Made by a program: the position numbers and the translations under genes. Below, in pieces: positions 33,314 through 43,159 of a stretch of DNA of 64,000 nt; within the stretch, counting starts at the first letter, position 1, and each line of letters opens with the position of its first letter. This stretch comes from Fibrobacteria bacterium (GTDB taxonomy: Bacteria; Fibrobacterota; Fibrobacteria; UBA5070): NCBI GenBank assembly GCA_020633825.1, contig JACKCV010000005.1, forward strand, positions 123,905 to 187,904, given 5' to 3'. The notes under the pieces were generated by a model. It worked only from the letters and a program-made list of their open reading frames with translations, made no database searches and had not been told where the DNA came from.

Positions 33314-35359
33314 ATGCGGGAACCATCCATGATCCCGACCGAAGACATCATCCATCCGGACCCGGTTTCGATGGGGTCGCACCACGGACGCCGGGGGCGG
33401 AGCGCGCGCGATTTCCCGGCGGCGATCCTCCGGCGAAGGAGGGGGATGCTCCTCGCGTCGGCACTGGTCGTCGGCGGGCTGGCAGGTTGTCGCTCCTCCG
33501 TGGAGGAGCCGGTCCGAACCTTGAATCCCCGATACGTGCGGGGAGAGTCCCGCGCCCTGGTCCGCGAAATCCTCGAACCTTCCCGGGCTTCGCTGGATTG
33601 GGCGGTATGGGGCGAACCGCTGTTCGATCCCTTTCCCGTCCAACCGTCCCCCAGGACGACCCGGATCCGACGCGCGGCCATCGACCCCTCCCTGCTCCTG
33701 CAAGGGGGGATGTTCGACTCCGTCTGCCGCAAGACCTCCGAGACGGGGTTGTCCGACAGCGAATTGGTGCGCCCCATGGCCTGGAATCCCGTCCTGCGGG
33801 GGTGGCGAACCCTCGATCCGGTTCGTGGTCGTCGGATCCTGTCGGAGTGGGAGTCGATCAAGGCCTTGGTCCGCGCCAGACTCGACGGCCGGTCCGGCGC
33901 GATCCGGATCTCCGCCCTGCATCTGAAGGCGGAGCAGGGTGTTCCACGGCTCTGGGTTCGGTTGGAATTCCCCTCCTGGATGGGGCCGCACCTCCAGTCG
34001 ATCCAGGATCTGACGGGGGAGGGCGATCCGGACCTGTGGGCTCGTTGGCGCCTCGACCAGGGGGATTCCACGCTGCTGCGATGGCTTTCCGAGGATTATT
34101 CGGGACGGATCCTGCGCCGCTCCCAAGCCCGGGAATGGGCCGAGGAAATGGTGGCGACCCTGCCCCCGGAGACTTCCGCGGAGTTGCTCGATCTCGACAT
34201 GGAGAACGTCTTCCCGCAAGGAGGAACGGAGCAGGAGGTCCTCCGGGAACTCGGGGATCTGCGGGTCTTCCAGCCGCTTGCCGTGGTCGCGGGGTCCGTC
34301 GAAGGGGTCCGCAGGTACCTCGTGCTCCAGGTGCCGGAACCCGACAGCGCCACGCGGGCCGTCCGCGGGGCGGCGGCCGGCAGCCCGCGATCGGTCGACC
34401 CCATGCTGCCGGATCGATTGGACTCCATGAGGGCCCATCTGGAGGCGGAACGGGATTCGCACGGCGGGACGTGGGAATCCTGGGTGCGGGAACTGGATCG
34501 TCTGCGAAGGCGAGCCAGCTCCCTGGAGTTGGCGATCCCGACCGGTGCCGACGCGCTTCCGGGCATCGGGTGGACCTTGCTTTCCCGCAGGGAACTTCGG
34601 TACATCCAGTCCGGGGGGGCGTCGGCCGGGGCCGCAGAGGCCGAACAGCGGAGGATGGCGGTGGCGTTGCGCGACACCTTGGCCGAACTCGGAATCGATT
34701 TCCTGCTGGTTCCGGTCCCGACCAAGTTCGAGGCGAATCCAGGTCTTCTGGGCGGGTGGCGCGAACAGGTCGTACAGCCATGGACCCGCAAGATCCTCCA
34801 CGACCTTTCCGGGGAGGGGGTGGAATCGCTGGATCTTCGCGGAACCATCGTTTCGGGGGAACAATGGCGCAAGCAGGATGAACGCTGGAGCCCCGAGGGT
34901 CTCCAAGCCGTGGTAGACCGGCTCGCCGGAAGGGTGGAGGAGTATCCCTGGTTCGGCAGGTCGATGCCGATCGCATCGGGTCGCGTCCGGGACACATTGT
35001 GGACCGACGACGGAAACCTGGTGGGTCGTCTCGAGCCACGGGCGCGGGCGCGTACCAAGCCCGAGAGGATGCGGATCCGTCGGGTGTACGATTCCGCGGG
35101 TCGGGTGTGGTCGCCGGACGAGGCCGCTCCCATCCTGCTGGTCGGGGATTCGCTCCTGGCTCTTTCCCCTCGAGGGGCTCTCCGGGGCACCGGGTTCGCC
35201 GCCCTTCTGTCGGCTCGTCTGTCCCGCCCCGTCACGGTGGCGGAGATCTCGGGTCCAATGGCCGGATGGGGAGGGGGTCTCCAGGGAGCGGGCAGTCGGG
35301 AAGGGCTTCGGTTGGTGGTCTTCTTCCAGTCCCAGATGGACTGGTTCGCCAGCCCCTGA
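33314..35359 (+). CDS. AlgJ/AlgX-like SGNH-type lipoprotein
   Basis: The protein (681 residues from the ATG at 33314) has a lipobox LAGC after a hydrophobic segment (MLLASALVVGG), so it is probably a lipoprotein. The C-terminal half resembles the SGNH-like domain of alginate O-acetylation proteins AlgJ/AlgX: an LLVPVPTKFEANP strand, a WSPEG motif, and the nucleophile block ILLVGDSLLALSP. The N-terminal half is unrecognised. The start is uncertain: ATG at 33314, 33329 or 33446 are all in frame. The last has AAGGAGG close upstream and gives a compact lipoprotein signal. No MBOAT acyltransferase partner is in the window, so a role in acetylating an exported polysaccharide is only suggested. Confidence 0.72.
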   Translation: MREPSMIPTEDIIHPDPVSMGSHHGRRGRSARDFPAAILRRRRGMLLASALVVGGLAGCRSSVEEPVRTLNPRYVRGESRALVREILEPSRASLDWAVWGEPLFDPFPVQPSPRTTRIRRAAIDPSLLLQGGMFDSVCRKTSETGLSDSELVRPMAWNPVLRGWRTLDPVRGRRILSEWESIKALVRARLDGRSGAIRISALHLKAEQGVPRLWVRLEFPSWMGPHLQSIQDLTGEGDPDLWARWRLDQGDSTLLRWLSEDYSGRILRRSQAREWAEEMVATLPPETSAELLDLDMENVFPQGGTEQEVLRELGDLRVFQPLAVVAGSVEGVRRYLVLQVPEPDSATRAVRGAAAGSPRSVDPMLPDRLDSMRAHLEAERDSHGGTWESWVRELDRLRRRASSLELAIPTGADALPGIGWTLLSRRELRYIQSGGASAGAAEAEQRRMAVALRDTLAELGIDFLLVPVPTKFEANPGLLGGWREQVVQPWTRKILHDLSGEGVESLDLRGTIVSGEQWRKQDERWSPEGLQAVVDRLAGRVEEYPWFGRSMPIASGRVRDTLWTDDGNLVGRLEPRARARTKPERMRIRRVYDSAGRVWSPDEAAPILLVGDSLLALSPRGALRGTGFAALLSARLSRPVTVAEISGPMAGWGGGLQGAGSREGLRLVVFFQSQMDWFASP

Positions 35360-35618
35360 TCGGGATCGTGGAACCGATCACAGCCCGGCGGCCGGATCCG
35401 ACCTCGTGTGCGCAGGTTCGATGGCGGTGCTTTGTCGGAAGTTTGTCGTTCCCTGTCCGCCGGGAGAATGGCACATTGGAACGGGGATCCGGCATGGGCG
35501 GAGGGATGGGTTCCTCCTCCCTGGGTCGGCCCATGCCTTTCGATCCGTCCGGCCTCTCCGCCGCGAGGTGCCACTTCACCTCCGGCCCCGCTTTCCTCCT
35601 CCTCGGGAGATTCGTTCC

Positions 35619-38531
35619 ATGTCCTTCCTTCTGCGTACCCTCCCTGTTCTGACCGGTCTCGCCCTTCCCGCCCTGGCCGCCACCCGTGTCGACCTGGAAA
35701 TGGATGCCGGCGGGAAATTCCAGCCCTCCGGGTTGGGGACGGCGGTCCCGGTCTGGAACAGTCCCGCGAAATACGAACTGTGGCGGGATGGCTTCCAGCG
35801 GGGCGGCTTCCGGTTGTTCCGCTTCCCCAATGGCACCCTTTCCAACGAGTACCACTGGAACGGAAAAGGGGAATTCGATTCCACCGGGATCTGGACCCCG
35901 TCCCCCACCGAGGTCGGTCCCGGATTCACGGTGCGCAGCCGCTGGCGGGGCACCACCAAGGTCAACTACGACGCGCAGCTTCCGTCCCATCTGACCGATG
36001 GCGACACCTCCACCCTCTGGTGGGGCGAGACCTTCCAGGACTCGATCCTCCCCTGGGCGATGCTGGACTTCTCCGCCGAGGTGGAGATCGATTCCATCGA
36101 AATCCTCTGGGGTGCGCGGAGACCGCTTTCCTGGCGGCTCGAATCCTTCGATGGGCCGGTCTACCCGCCTCCGCACCATGGAGAAATGAAGCATTGGAAG
36201 AAGGCCGCGGGCAGGAAGGTCGCCGGATCCCGCAGTGCAGCGGGCTTCCCGGGAGTGCGGTCCCGGTTCTTCGCGCTGCGCGGCGAAGTCGCTCCGGACG
36301 GAATCCAGATCCGGGAAGTGCGGGTCTGGCACAAGGGCGTCCAGGTGAGTGCCAACCTCCCCGACCCCCTGGCGCAGACCAAGGTCCTGGCCGTCTCCGC
36401 CCACCCGGGATCCGTGGGGCGGTCCTCGCCGTGGATCCCCGAGTGGACCTTCGACCGGTTCATGGAGTGGATGAAGGGGCAGGAAGGCGGGCAGGCCCTG
36501 ATCTGCGTGAACTTCGGGACAGGCACTCCGGAAGAGGCCGCCGCATGGGTGCGCTACGCCAACGTGGAGCGGAAATACGGAATCCGTCGCTGGCACGTGG
36601 GCAACGAGATGGATGGGCACTGGGAGGAAGGCGGACCCGTGGATCCCGCCCAGTACGCGGTGCGCTTCGAGGCGTTCGTGCGGGCCATGAAAGCGGTCGA
36701 CCCCGGCATCGAGGTCTACGGTCCCGGAACCTATTCCATCGAATTCGGAACGCGTCGCAGCGGTCGGGACGACGGGTTGTTCTGGCTGGAGTCCTTCCTC
36801 GAACGCATCGGGCGAAGGGAGAAGGAGACGGGGATTCGCCTGCTCGACGGGGTGGATTTCCACGCCTACCCCTATTGGTTCGAGAAGGGGCCTTCCAGCG
36901 ATACCGCCTTGCTCGCGGCGGTGGCGAAGTTCGGATCGGCGCTCGATCTCCTTTCGAGCCAGATGCGCGAGCATCTGCCGGACCCTTCCAGCCGCATGAT
37001 CAGCCTCTCCGAATTCAATACCACCGTGAAGATCACCGCTTCGACCCTGGAACAGACCAACGGGTTGGCCGTGGCGATGATGCTCCAGGATCTCTGGAGG
37101 CGTTTCCCGGACCGGGCCGCCTCCATCCTGTGGGAGCCCATGGCCGGGGAGCCGATGAACCCCGACGGGGGTGCCATCGAGAGCTACGGGGCGTTGCGCC
37201 TGTTCACCACGCCTCGTGGAGGCCTGGTCTCCGGTCTCGGGGATGCGCCGACGGGATCGTGGTGGGGACAGGTCATGGTGCGCTCCTGGATGGGTGCCCC
37301 GACCACGCGGGTGATTCCCACGGGGAAGGGAGACGGGACCCTCCGGGTCGGTGCCGCGACGGATTCCGCCCTCTGGTCGGTCCTGGCCATCAATCCCGGT
37401 GAAGCCCCGGAATCCCTGCTGGTGCGATTCCCTTCCCAAGTCGCCGACCGCGGAGAGGTCCTCCTCTGGACGCCCGGCCACTACGTCTGGAGCGATCGCA
37501 CCGCCCAGGCGAAGGCGGTCCCCAACCTGGGGCCCACGGCTCGGGCCCTGGGGCATGGGGAATCCACCTTCGTCGTGCCGGCCCGATCCATGATGCTGGT
37601 TCGTCGGGGGAAATCCGCTGCGCGCCCACCCCGACTTCTGCACGCCGGCTGGTTGCCCGGCGCCCTGGTGCCGACCGACACGTTGGTCCTCTTCGCCACC
37701 GTCGAGGCGGAGGGGCGACGTTTCAAGAAGGGCTCCTGGACCGTCGGCAAGGGGAAACCATCCGCCTTGGAATCCTTCGATGGCGCCTGGGACGGATCCC
37801 AGGAGGGGGTCGTCGCCAGGATTCCCGCGTCGCGTCTGCCCCGAGGCCGGAACGTGCCGGTGGAGCTGCGATTCGAGGTACTCGGAAACGATCCCCTGGT
37901 GGTGACGATTCCCGTCGACAACGAGGACTTCCCGCGTCCCGTGGCCGCGCTCGACCGGTTCGAGCGCGAGGGGCTGGCGGCGGAGAACGGCCAGGGCTGG
38001 TGGACCTACGGGCACGGCGGGAACGGCACGCGCATGGAGCTTTCCCGGGAAATCGGGCCCGATGGGGGATATCTCAAGGGAGTCTTCACGATCATCCAGC
38101 CCCGTTCCCAGACCTGGCCCAACATCGCCGTGGCGGGGTTGAACGTGGCGGGGACCGACTTCTCCGGGATCTCGCGCTTCCGAGGGCTGGTCTTCGATCT
38201 GCGGACCCGGCACACGTCGGCCACCGGGAAGTTCAACTTGCAGGCGTTGACCACCAAGGTGAAGGATTACGACGACTACCAGCACCCTCTGGAGAATACC
38301 GACGGTGCCTGGAGGCGGGTGTGGATCCGTTGGGAAGATTTCCGACAGGAAGGATGGGGCCAGGGGATGGGGCCCTTCGATCCCGCGATCCTGCGGGCCT
38401 TGCAGTTCCGCGCCGCCGGGGAGGGCAACGGCGAGATCGAGATCGAGAACCTCTGCTTCTGGGCCACCGTCGGGGACACGTTGGAGCTGCCCGATCCGCC
38501 TCGCCGGACGCGGGGACCGGTGCGCAGGTGA
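35619..38531 (+). CDS. Exported GH44-like glycosidase with discoidin-like and C-terminal binding modules
   Basis: The 970-residue precursor has a signal peptide (MSFLLRTLPVLTGLALPALAA). Residues about 25-230 include an F5/8-type (discoidin) segment: LTDGDTSTLWWG and AMLDFSAEVEIDSIEILWG. A clan A (TIM-barrel) catalytic domain follows, with acid/base E330 in WHVGNEMDGHW and nucleophile E465 in SLSEFNTT. The sequence around the first Glu is closest to family GH44 (endoglucanase/xyloglucanase), but GH51-like families cannot be excluded. A C-terminal domain (about 770-960) resembles carbohydrate-binding CIA30-like folds (FDLRTRHTSATGKFNLQA). GGGAGA precedes the ATG. The 259-base gap upstream shows no clear promoter. 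It probably attacks plant polysaccharide outside the cell. Confidence 0.8.
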   Translation: MSFLLRTLPVLTGLALPALAATRVDLEMDAGGKFQPSGLGTAVPVWNSPAKYELWRDGFQRGGFRLFRFPNGTLSNEYHWNGKGEFDSTGIWTPSPTEVGPGFTVRSRWRGTTKVNYDAQLPSHLTDGDTSTLWWGETFQDSILPWAMLDFSAEVEIDSIEILWGARRPLSWRLESFDGPVYPPPHHGEMKHWKKAAGRKVAGSRSAAGFPGVRSRFFALRGEVAPDGIQIREVRVWHKGVQVSANLPDPLAQTKVLAVSAHPGSVGRSSPWIPEWTFDRFMEWMKGQEGGQALICVNFGTGTPEEAAAWVRYANVERKYGIRRWHVGNEMDGHWEEGGPVDPAQYAVRFEAFVRAMKAVDPGIEVYGPGTYSIEFGTRRSGRDDGLFWLESFLERIGRREKETGIRLLDGVDFHAYPYWFEKGPSSDTALLAAVAKFGSALDLLSSQMREHLPDPSSRMISLSEFNTTVKITASTLEQTNGLAVAMMLQDLWRRFPDRAASILWEPMAGEPMNPDGGAIESYGALRLFTTPRGGLVSGLGDAPTGSWWGQVMVRSWMGAPTTRVIPTGKGDGTLRVGAATDSALWSVLAINPGEAPESLLVRFPSQVADRGEVLLWTPGHYVWSDRTAQAKAVPNLGPTARALGHGESTFVVPARSMMLVRRGKSAARPPRLLHAGWLPGALVPTDTLVLFATVEAEGRRFKKGSWTVGKGKPSALESFDGAWDGSQEGVVARIPASRLPRGRNVPVELRFEVLGNDPLVVTIPVDNEDFPRPVAALDRFEREGLAAENGQGWWTYGHGGNGTRMELSREIGPDGGYLKGVFTIIQPRSQTWPNIAVAGLNVAGTDFSGISRFRGLVFDLRTRHTSATGKFNLQALTTKVKDYDDYQHPLENTDGAWRRVWIRWEDFRQEGWGQGMGPFDPAILRALQFRAAGEGNGEIEIENLCFWATVGDTLELPDPPRRTRGPVRR

Positions 38532-38591
38532 TCCGAACCGGGGCGAGGATCCGGCCCGTCCCGGTGCATGCGGCGAACTAGGTTTGCTGTC

Positions 38592-39962
38592 ATGGTGGAC
38601 AGGTTTGACCTGATCGTGGTGGGAGCCGGCTCCGCCGGTTGTGCGGCGGCTCTGACAGCCCGGAAGGACGGCTTGAGCGTCTTGGTCCTCGAACGGAAGC
38701 CCTTCGAGCGGATCGGCGACAAGGCCTGCGGCGATTGCATGGAGGAGATGGAGCTCGACTGGACCCGCGAAGTCCTGGGTGTCGATCTCGAACCCAGCGT
38801 CCTGGCCCGCGGCCTGGGTGGGAGGGTGTACACCTCCGATTGGCGCTCGCACCTGCGCGTCCCGGAAAGTGTCTGCCCGCGGGCCCTGGTGGATCGACCG
38901 CGTCTGGGACGCATCCTGCGCGACGCCGCCCTCGAGTCGGGTGCCGAAATCCGTTCCGGGGTGAGGGTGTCCGATTGGATCCTCGAAGACGGAGCGGTCC
39001 GCGGAGTACGCACTTCGCAAGGCGAGATCCGCTCGCGCGTGTGCATCGACGCCTCCGGGGCCCGGACCGGACTGCGGGCGAAAGTCGACCTTCCCGGGCA
39101 GTTCCTGGAGCGGTTCGATGGCGAAGGGCGCATGGCCTTCGCCTACCGCGAGAATCTCCGCCTGGAAAAGGCGGTGGAACACCCCCGCGACATCGCTATC
39201 GCCTACGATCTGGCGGCCTCCAACGGGGGGTACGTGTGGTACTTCCCCTACGCGCCGGACTGGGTGAACGCCGGAATCGGTGGAATCGCCGCGGCACTGC
39301 CATGGTCCAAACGCCTCGACGCGGATCTCGAAGCCCGAGGGCTGAAGGTCGCGGAGCGGGAAGTCCGAGGCGGCGCGTTCCTGCCCGCGCGCACCTTCCT
39401 TTCCTGCGCGGTCGCACCCGGGTTCCTCGCCTGCGGGGATGCGGCGTGCTGTGTCGGCCCCCTGGACGGGGCGGGCATCCATTCCTCGATGTTGTCCGGT
39501 CATCTCGCCGCCCGGCAGGCAAGCCTGGCCTTGTCTCGCGGCGAACCGGATCTCCGCTCCCTCTGGGGGTACCATCGCGCCTACCTGGGGTATCGCTGGA
39601 AGGATCGCATCGTCGATCACGGCGCCGGGATCTCCGCCCTGGAAGCCCTGCGCCCCATGTTGCAGAAAGTGTCGCAAAGGGATTTCGACACCCTCGTCGG
39701 GCACGCCCGAAGCTCCACGGTGGAAGCGTTGTACAAACTCGATCTGCGGGCCGTCCCTCGGCTCCTGGCCGTCGTGGCCTCCCTGGTCCGCCGTCCCGCC
39801 CTCGCCTGGCGGATCGGGGGCGGTCTCCTGCTCCTGACGCGACTTCGGAACCACCTGCTGCGCTATCCCGACTCCCCCGAAGAATTCCCCCCCTGGGAGC
39901 GCCAGCTTCGCCGGATCCTGCGAAGCGCCTCCATTCCGGTCACCCCGGAGGTCCAGACATGA
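38592..39962 (+). CDS. FAD-dependent oxidoreductase, geranylgeranyl reductase family
   Basis: The 456-residue protein opens with the dinucleotide-binding motif DLIVVGAGSAGCAAA and a following ERK segment, then an FAD-contact motif with CGD (DKACGDCMEEM) and a late CGDAACCVGPLDGAGIHSSM block, the pattern of the geranylgeranyl reductase/PHBH superfamily. Such enzymes reduce isoprenoid double bonds in membrane lipids or quinones; the substrate here is unknown. There is a hydrophobic patch near the C-terminus (AWRIGGGLLLLTRL) that may associate with the membrane. I prefer the ATG at 38592, which places the flavin motif at residue 6; an in-frame ATG at 38568 exists. Its stop overlaps the following OmpA-like gene (ATGA). 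Confidence 0.88.
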   Translation: MVDRFDLIVVGAGSAGCAAALTARKDGLSVLVLERKPFERIGDKACGDCMEEMELDWTREVLGVDLEPSVLARGLGGRVYTSDWRSHLRVPESVCPRALVDRPRLGRILRDAALESGAEIRSGVRVSDWILEDGAVRGVRTSQGEIRSRVCIDASGARTGLRAKVDLPGQFLERFDGEGRMAFAYRENLRLEKAVEHPRDIAIAYDLAASNGGYVWYFPYAPDWVNAGIGGIAAALPWSKRLDADLEARGLKVAEREVRGGAFLPARTFLSCAVAPGFLACGDAACCVGPLDGAGIHSSMLSGHLAARQASLALSRGEPDLRSLWGYHRAYLGYRWKDRIVDHGAGISALEALRPMLQKVSQRDFDTLVGHARSSTVEALYKLDLRAVPRLLAVVASLVRRPALAWRIGGGLLLLTRLRNHLLRYPDSPEEFPPWERQLRRILRSASIPVTPEVQT

Positions 39963-41509
39963 ACGCGATCCTGCTCCTCGCCGCGCTGTGCTCGGCGGAT
40001 CCGTTGCCACCGCTGCCGGATCTTCCACCTCCCCGCCTCTCGGGAACCATCTCCCTGGGTTGGGGACTCGGAGCTTCGCGGCTGGAGACCGACGCCGGCG
40101 AAGGGTGGGGAATGGGAATGCGGGCGTTCGGCGAGTGGCATCCTTGGGAGGCGTTTTCCCTGCGGACCTCGGTGAAGGCGCTCGAGGCCCGGGGGAAATC
40201 GGAATCCTTCCGGACCAGTCTCATGGGGACCGGTCTGGACGGCTTCCTGGAATGGCCGAGCGGCCCCTTCCGGCCTCGACTCGGCACCGGGATCGGTGTC
40301 GACCTGGTGAACGCCCAGTACCAGCCCGGCACGACCAGATTCCGTCCCCGGGAGCGATGGACGTTCCGGACCCCCGTCGAATTGGGAGCGGAATGGATCC
40401 TCGGACCGCAGGTGTCGCTCCAACTCTGGGGGGAAGCCCAGGTGTACTCCTCTCCGGGCGATCTCCTCGATGGTTTGGCCGGGGGAGGCGGGTCCCTGGG
40501 GGCTCGCGACCAGGTCGTGACCGCGGGCATCTCCGCGGCCTATCGCCTCGATCCCGTCCGCGACACCGATCATGACGGCGTCGACGATTCGCGGGATCGC
40601 TGCCGGACGGCCTCCGAGGATCGCGACGGCTTCCAGGACGAGGACGGTTGCCCCGATCCCGACAACGACAAGGATGGGCTCTCCGACGGAAAGGACGAAT
40701 GCCCGGATCTCGCGGAGGATCGCGACGGGTTCCAGGATTCCGACGGCTGTCCCGATCCCGACAACGATCTGGACGGCGTGCCCGATGCCGCGGATCGCTG
40801 CCCCCTGTCGGCGGAGGATCGCGACGGGTTCCAGGACTCCGACGGCTGTCCCGATCCCGACAACGACCAGGACGGAGTGCTCGATGCCGCGGACCGTTGT
40901 CCGTTGTCGGCGGAGGATCGCGACGGGTTCCAGGATTCCGATGGCTGTCCCGAATTCGACAACGACGGCGACGCCGTGCCCGACTCCCTCGACCAGTGTC
41001 CTCGCGAAGCCGAGGATCGCGATGGCTTCCAGGACGGCGACGGTTGCCCCGACCTCGACAACGACCGGGATGGCATCGTCGACTCCGCGGACAAGTGCCC
41101 GAACATCGCGGAAACCGTCAACGGTTTCCAGGATGTCGACGGTTGCCCCGACATCGCGCTCGCACCGGGCGCTTCCATGATCGCCGACCGCGTCTGGTTC
41201 CACGAATCGTCCGACGAATTCCTCCAGGAGTCGGAAGCCATGATCCAGGAGATCGGCGATTGGCTCGCCAAGTCCTCCGAAGTGTCCATCGAGATCCGGG
41301 GGTACACCGACGACCTCGGATCGGATCGGGTGAACCAGATCCTGTCGCAAAAGCGCGCGGAAGCGCTGCGGCAGGCCCTGCTTTCCCGTGGAATCTCCCC
41401 AGCGCGCGTACGTTCCAAGGGGTTCGGGAAATCGAACCCCATCGCTTCCAATCGGACCCAGGACGGTCGAGCGCGCAATCGGCGCCTCGAGATCGTCCGC
41501 ATCCATTGA
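39959..41509 (+). CDS. OmpA-family protein with thrombospondin type 3 repeats (copy 1)
   Basis: The 516-residue protein has a short signal-like start, an N-terminal outer-membrane beta-barrel (about 25-200), a calcium-binding TSP3 region with about seven repeats of the EDRDGFQDSDGCPDPDND type (200-400), and a C-terminal OmpA peptidoglycan-binding domain (IEIRGYTDDLGSDRVNQ and RARNRRLEI). Such proteins tether the outer membrane to the cell wall; the TSP3 segment acts as a stiff Ca-dependent spacer. The start overlaps the preceding stop. A second, related gene follows 22 bases later. Confidence 0.92.
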   Translation: MNAILLLAALCSADPLPPLPDLPPPRLSGTISLGWGLGASRLETDAGEGWGMGMRAFGEWHPWEAFSLRTSVKALEARGKSESFRTSLMGTGLDGFLEWPSGPFRPRLGTGIGVDLVNAQYQPGTTRFRPRERWTFRTPVELGAEWILGPQVSLQLWGEAQVYSSPGDLLDGLAGGGGSLGARDQVVTAGISAAYRLDPVRDTDHDGVDDSRDRCRTASEDRDGFQDEDGCPDPDNDKDGLSDGKDECPDLAEDRDGFQDSDGCPDPDNDLDGVPDAADRCPLSAEDRDGFQDSDGCPDPDNDQDGVLDAADRCPLSAEDRDGFQDSDGCPEFDNDGDAVPDSLDQCPREAEDRDGFQDGDGCPDLDNDRDGIVDSADKCPNIAETVNGFQDVDGCPDIALAPGASMIADRVWFHESSDEFLQESEAMIQEIGDWLAKSSEVSIEIRGYTDDLGSDRVNQILSQKRAEALRQALLSRGISPARVRSKGFGKSNPIASNRTQDGRARNRRLEIVRIH

Positions 41510-41531
41510 TCATCCCACTGGAAAGGTTCCC

Positions 41532-43118
41532 ATGAAATCGTCGCATGTCCTGGCGCTCGCGCTCGCCGCCGCACCGTTCGCCTCCGCGGGCGGTACCTCG
41601 TCCTCACCCACGTTGGCCGGAAAATGGGGGCTGGGCGTCGACGGCGGCCTCACGGGGATGCGCAGCGATTTCGGCGACGTCGCCGATCTGACCGGTCGCG
41701 GATTCCTGCGCTGGCATCCCACCGAATGGATGGGACTTCGCCTGCAGGGCGGCGACGCGTTCCTGGCTCGCGATGGCCGGACCCTCTCGCTCCAGGATGC
41801 GGGCGGCGATCTCATGCTCCAGACCTGGGTGGGCAGATTCCGACCCTACATTTCCGGGGGGGTCCTCTTCTCCCGGGTGCGAGCTGCCGGCAACGGCGCA
41901 TTCCTCCCGGCGCCGGACTACTCCGAATTGGCCTGGAGCCTTCCCGGGGAGATCGGATTCGACATCCTGGTCGCCCAGAATGTCGCCCTGACGGCTTCGG
42001 CCTCCATGAGGATCTGGTCGGACGGCAACGACTACTGGGATGGCATCCAGACGGGGACGGGACCGGATCTGGTGCGTCGGGATCACCTCGGACGCGTCGC
42101 GGCGGGGCTCGTGTTCTTCGTGGACCCCGCCTCCGACGCCGATCACGACGGGGTGAGCGACCGGTTCGATCGCTGCCCTTCCACTCCCGAGGGGGCCACG
42201 GTCCAACCCGACGGCTGCCCGGTCGATTCGGATGTCGATGGCATTCCCGACTTCCTCGATCGCTGTCCCGCCACCGCCTCCGGCATCGTCGTGGACGTCC
42301 AGGGCTGCCCCCAGGACAAGGACGGGGACAAGGTTCCCGACCACATGGATCGTTGCCCCGCGACGGGCAAGAACATCTCGGTCGATGCCAACGGTTGCCC
42401 TCTCGACGCCGATGGAGACGGGGTCGCCGACCACATGGACCGGTGCCCTTCCACCCCCAAGGGCGCGCCCGTCGACACCGTCGGCTGCCCTCTCGACTCC
42501 GACCACGACGGGGTGATCGACTTCACCGACAAGTGCCCCTCCACCCACGCCGGGGTGAAGGTCGACGCCACCGGTTGCGGCACCGACGACGACCTCGACG
42601 GAGTTCCCAACACCACCGACCGCTGCCCCAACACGGCTTCGGGGATCTCGGTGGATGCCACGGGATGCCCTCCCGACCTGGATCGCGACGGGGTTCCCGA
42701 TTTCCGCGACAAGTGCCCGAACACCCGCACCGACAAGGAAATCGATTCCACCGGCTGTCCGGTGCTCAAGATCGAGGCGGGTGCGCGTCTGACCCTCGAC
42801 GGGATCGTGTTCCGGGAAGGCAAGGCGCAGATCGACGAGGCGAGCCGACCCACCCTGGAAAGCGTGGCCCTGGCCATCTTGAAGGCTCCGGATGTCCACA
42901 TCGAGATCGCGGGCTACACGGATTCGCGCGGGTCGAAGTCGGGCAACCAGCGTCTTTCCCAGAGCCGCGCCAACGCCGTGCGGATCTATCTCGTCAGTCT
43001 CGGGGTTCCCAGCCGGCAGCTCAAGGCCAAGGGATATGGATCCGCCGACCCCGTTGCCAGCAACAGCACCGCTTCGGGACGGGCTCGCAACCGTCGCATC
43101 GAGTTCCACGTCAAGTAG
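41532..43118 (+). CDS. OmpA-family protein with thrombospondin type 3 repeats (copy 2)
   Basis: The 528-residue protein has a signal peptide (MKSSHVLALALAAAPFASA), a beta-barrel (about 25-195), eight TSP3 repeats (about 198-410) and an OmpA domain (IEIAGYTDSRGSKSGNQ, RARNRRIEF). Its repeats differ in type from the upstream copy: they read DRCPSTPEGATVQPDGCP, the form common in OmpA proteins, rather than the EDRDGFQDSDGCP form. GAAAGG precedes the ATG. A hairpin downstream separates it from the convergent prmC operon. Paired copies may serve different surface contacts; this is inference. Confidence 0.93.
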   Translation: MKSSHVLALALAAAPFASAGGTSSSPTLAGKWGLGVDGGLTGMRSDFGDVADLTGRGFLRWHPTEWMGLRLQGGDAFLARDGRTLSLQDAGGDLMLQTWVGRFRPYISGGVLFSRVRAAGNGAFLPAPDYSELAWSLPGEIGFDILVAQNVALTASASMRIWSDGNDYWDGIQTGTGPDLVRRDHLGRVAAGLVFFVDPASDADHDGVSDRFDRCPSTPEGATVQPDGCPVDSDVDGIPDFLDRCPATASGIVVDVQGCPQDKDGDKVPDHMDRCPATGKNISVDANGCPLDADGDGVADHMDRCPSTPKGAPVDTVGCPLDSDHDGVIDFTDKCPSTHAGVKVDATGCGTDDDLDGVPNTTDRCPNTASGISVDATGCPPDLDRDGVPDFRDKCPNTRTDKEIDSTGCPVLKIEAGARLTLDGIVFREGKAQIDEASRPTLESVALAILKAPDVHIEIAGYTDSRGSKSGNQRLSQSRANAVRIYLVSLGVPSRQLKAKGYGSADPVASNSTASGRARNRRIEFHVK

Positions 43119-43128
43119 GCGGGTCTTC

Positions 43129-43159
43129 CCGGGAGCGCACCACGAGGGTGCGTTCCCGG
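43129..43159. terminator. Hairpin between convergent OmpA and prmC genes
   Basis: A 13-base stem (43129-43141 with 43147-43159, one G-U pair) with a 5-base loop lies 10 bases after the plus-strand stop. No T tract follows. It could serve either strand. Confidence 0.6.

Noticed and set aside
35232..40028. A 1598-codon open frame on the minus strand
   Set aside because: It runs antisense to the GH44-like enzyme and the flavoprotein, both with strong motifs and signal or start signals. The antisense product has no recognisable domain.
40560..41150. Repeated DNA in the OmpA gene as a mobile or satellite element
   Set aside because: The repeats are the in-frame thrombospondin type 3 units of the protein and carry no independent boundary.
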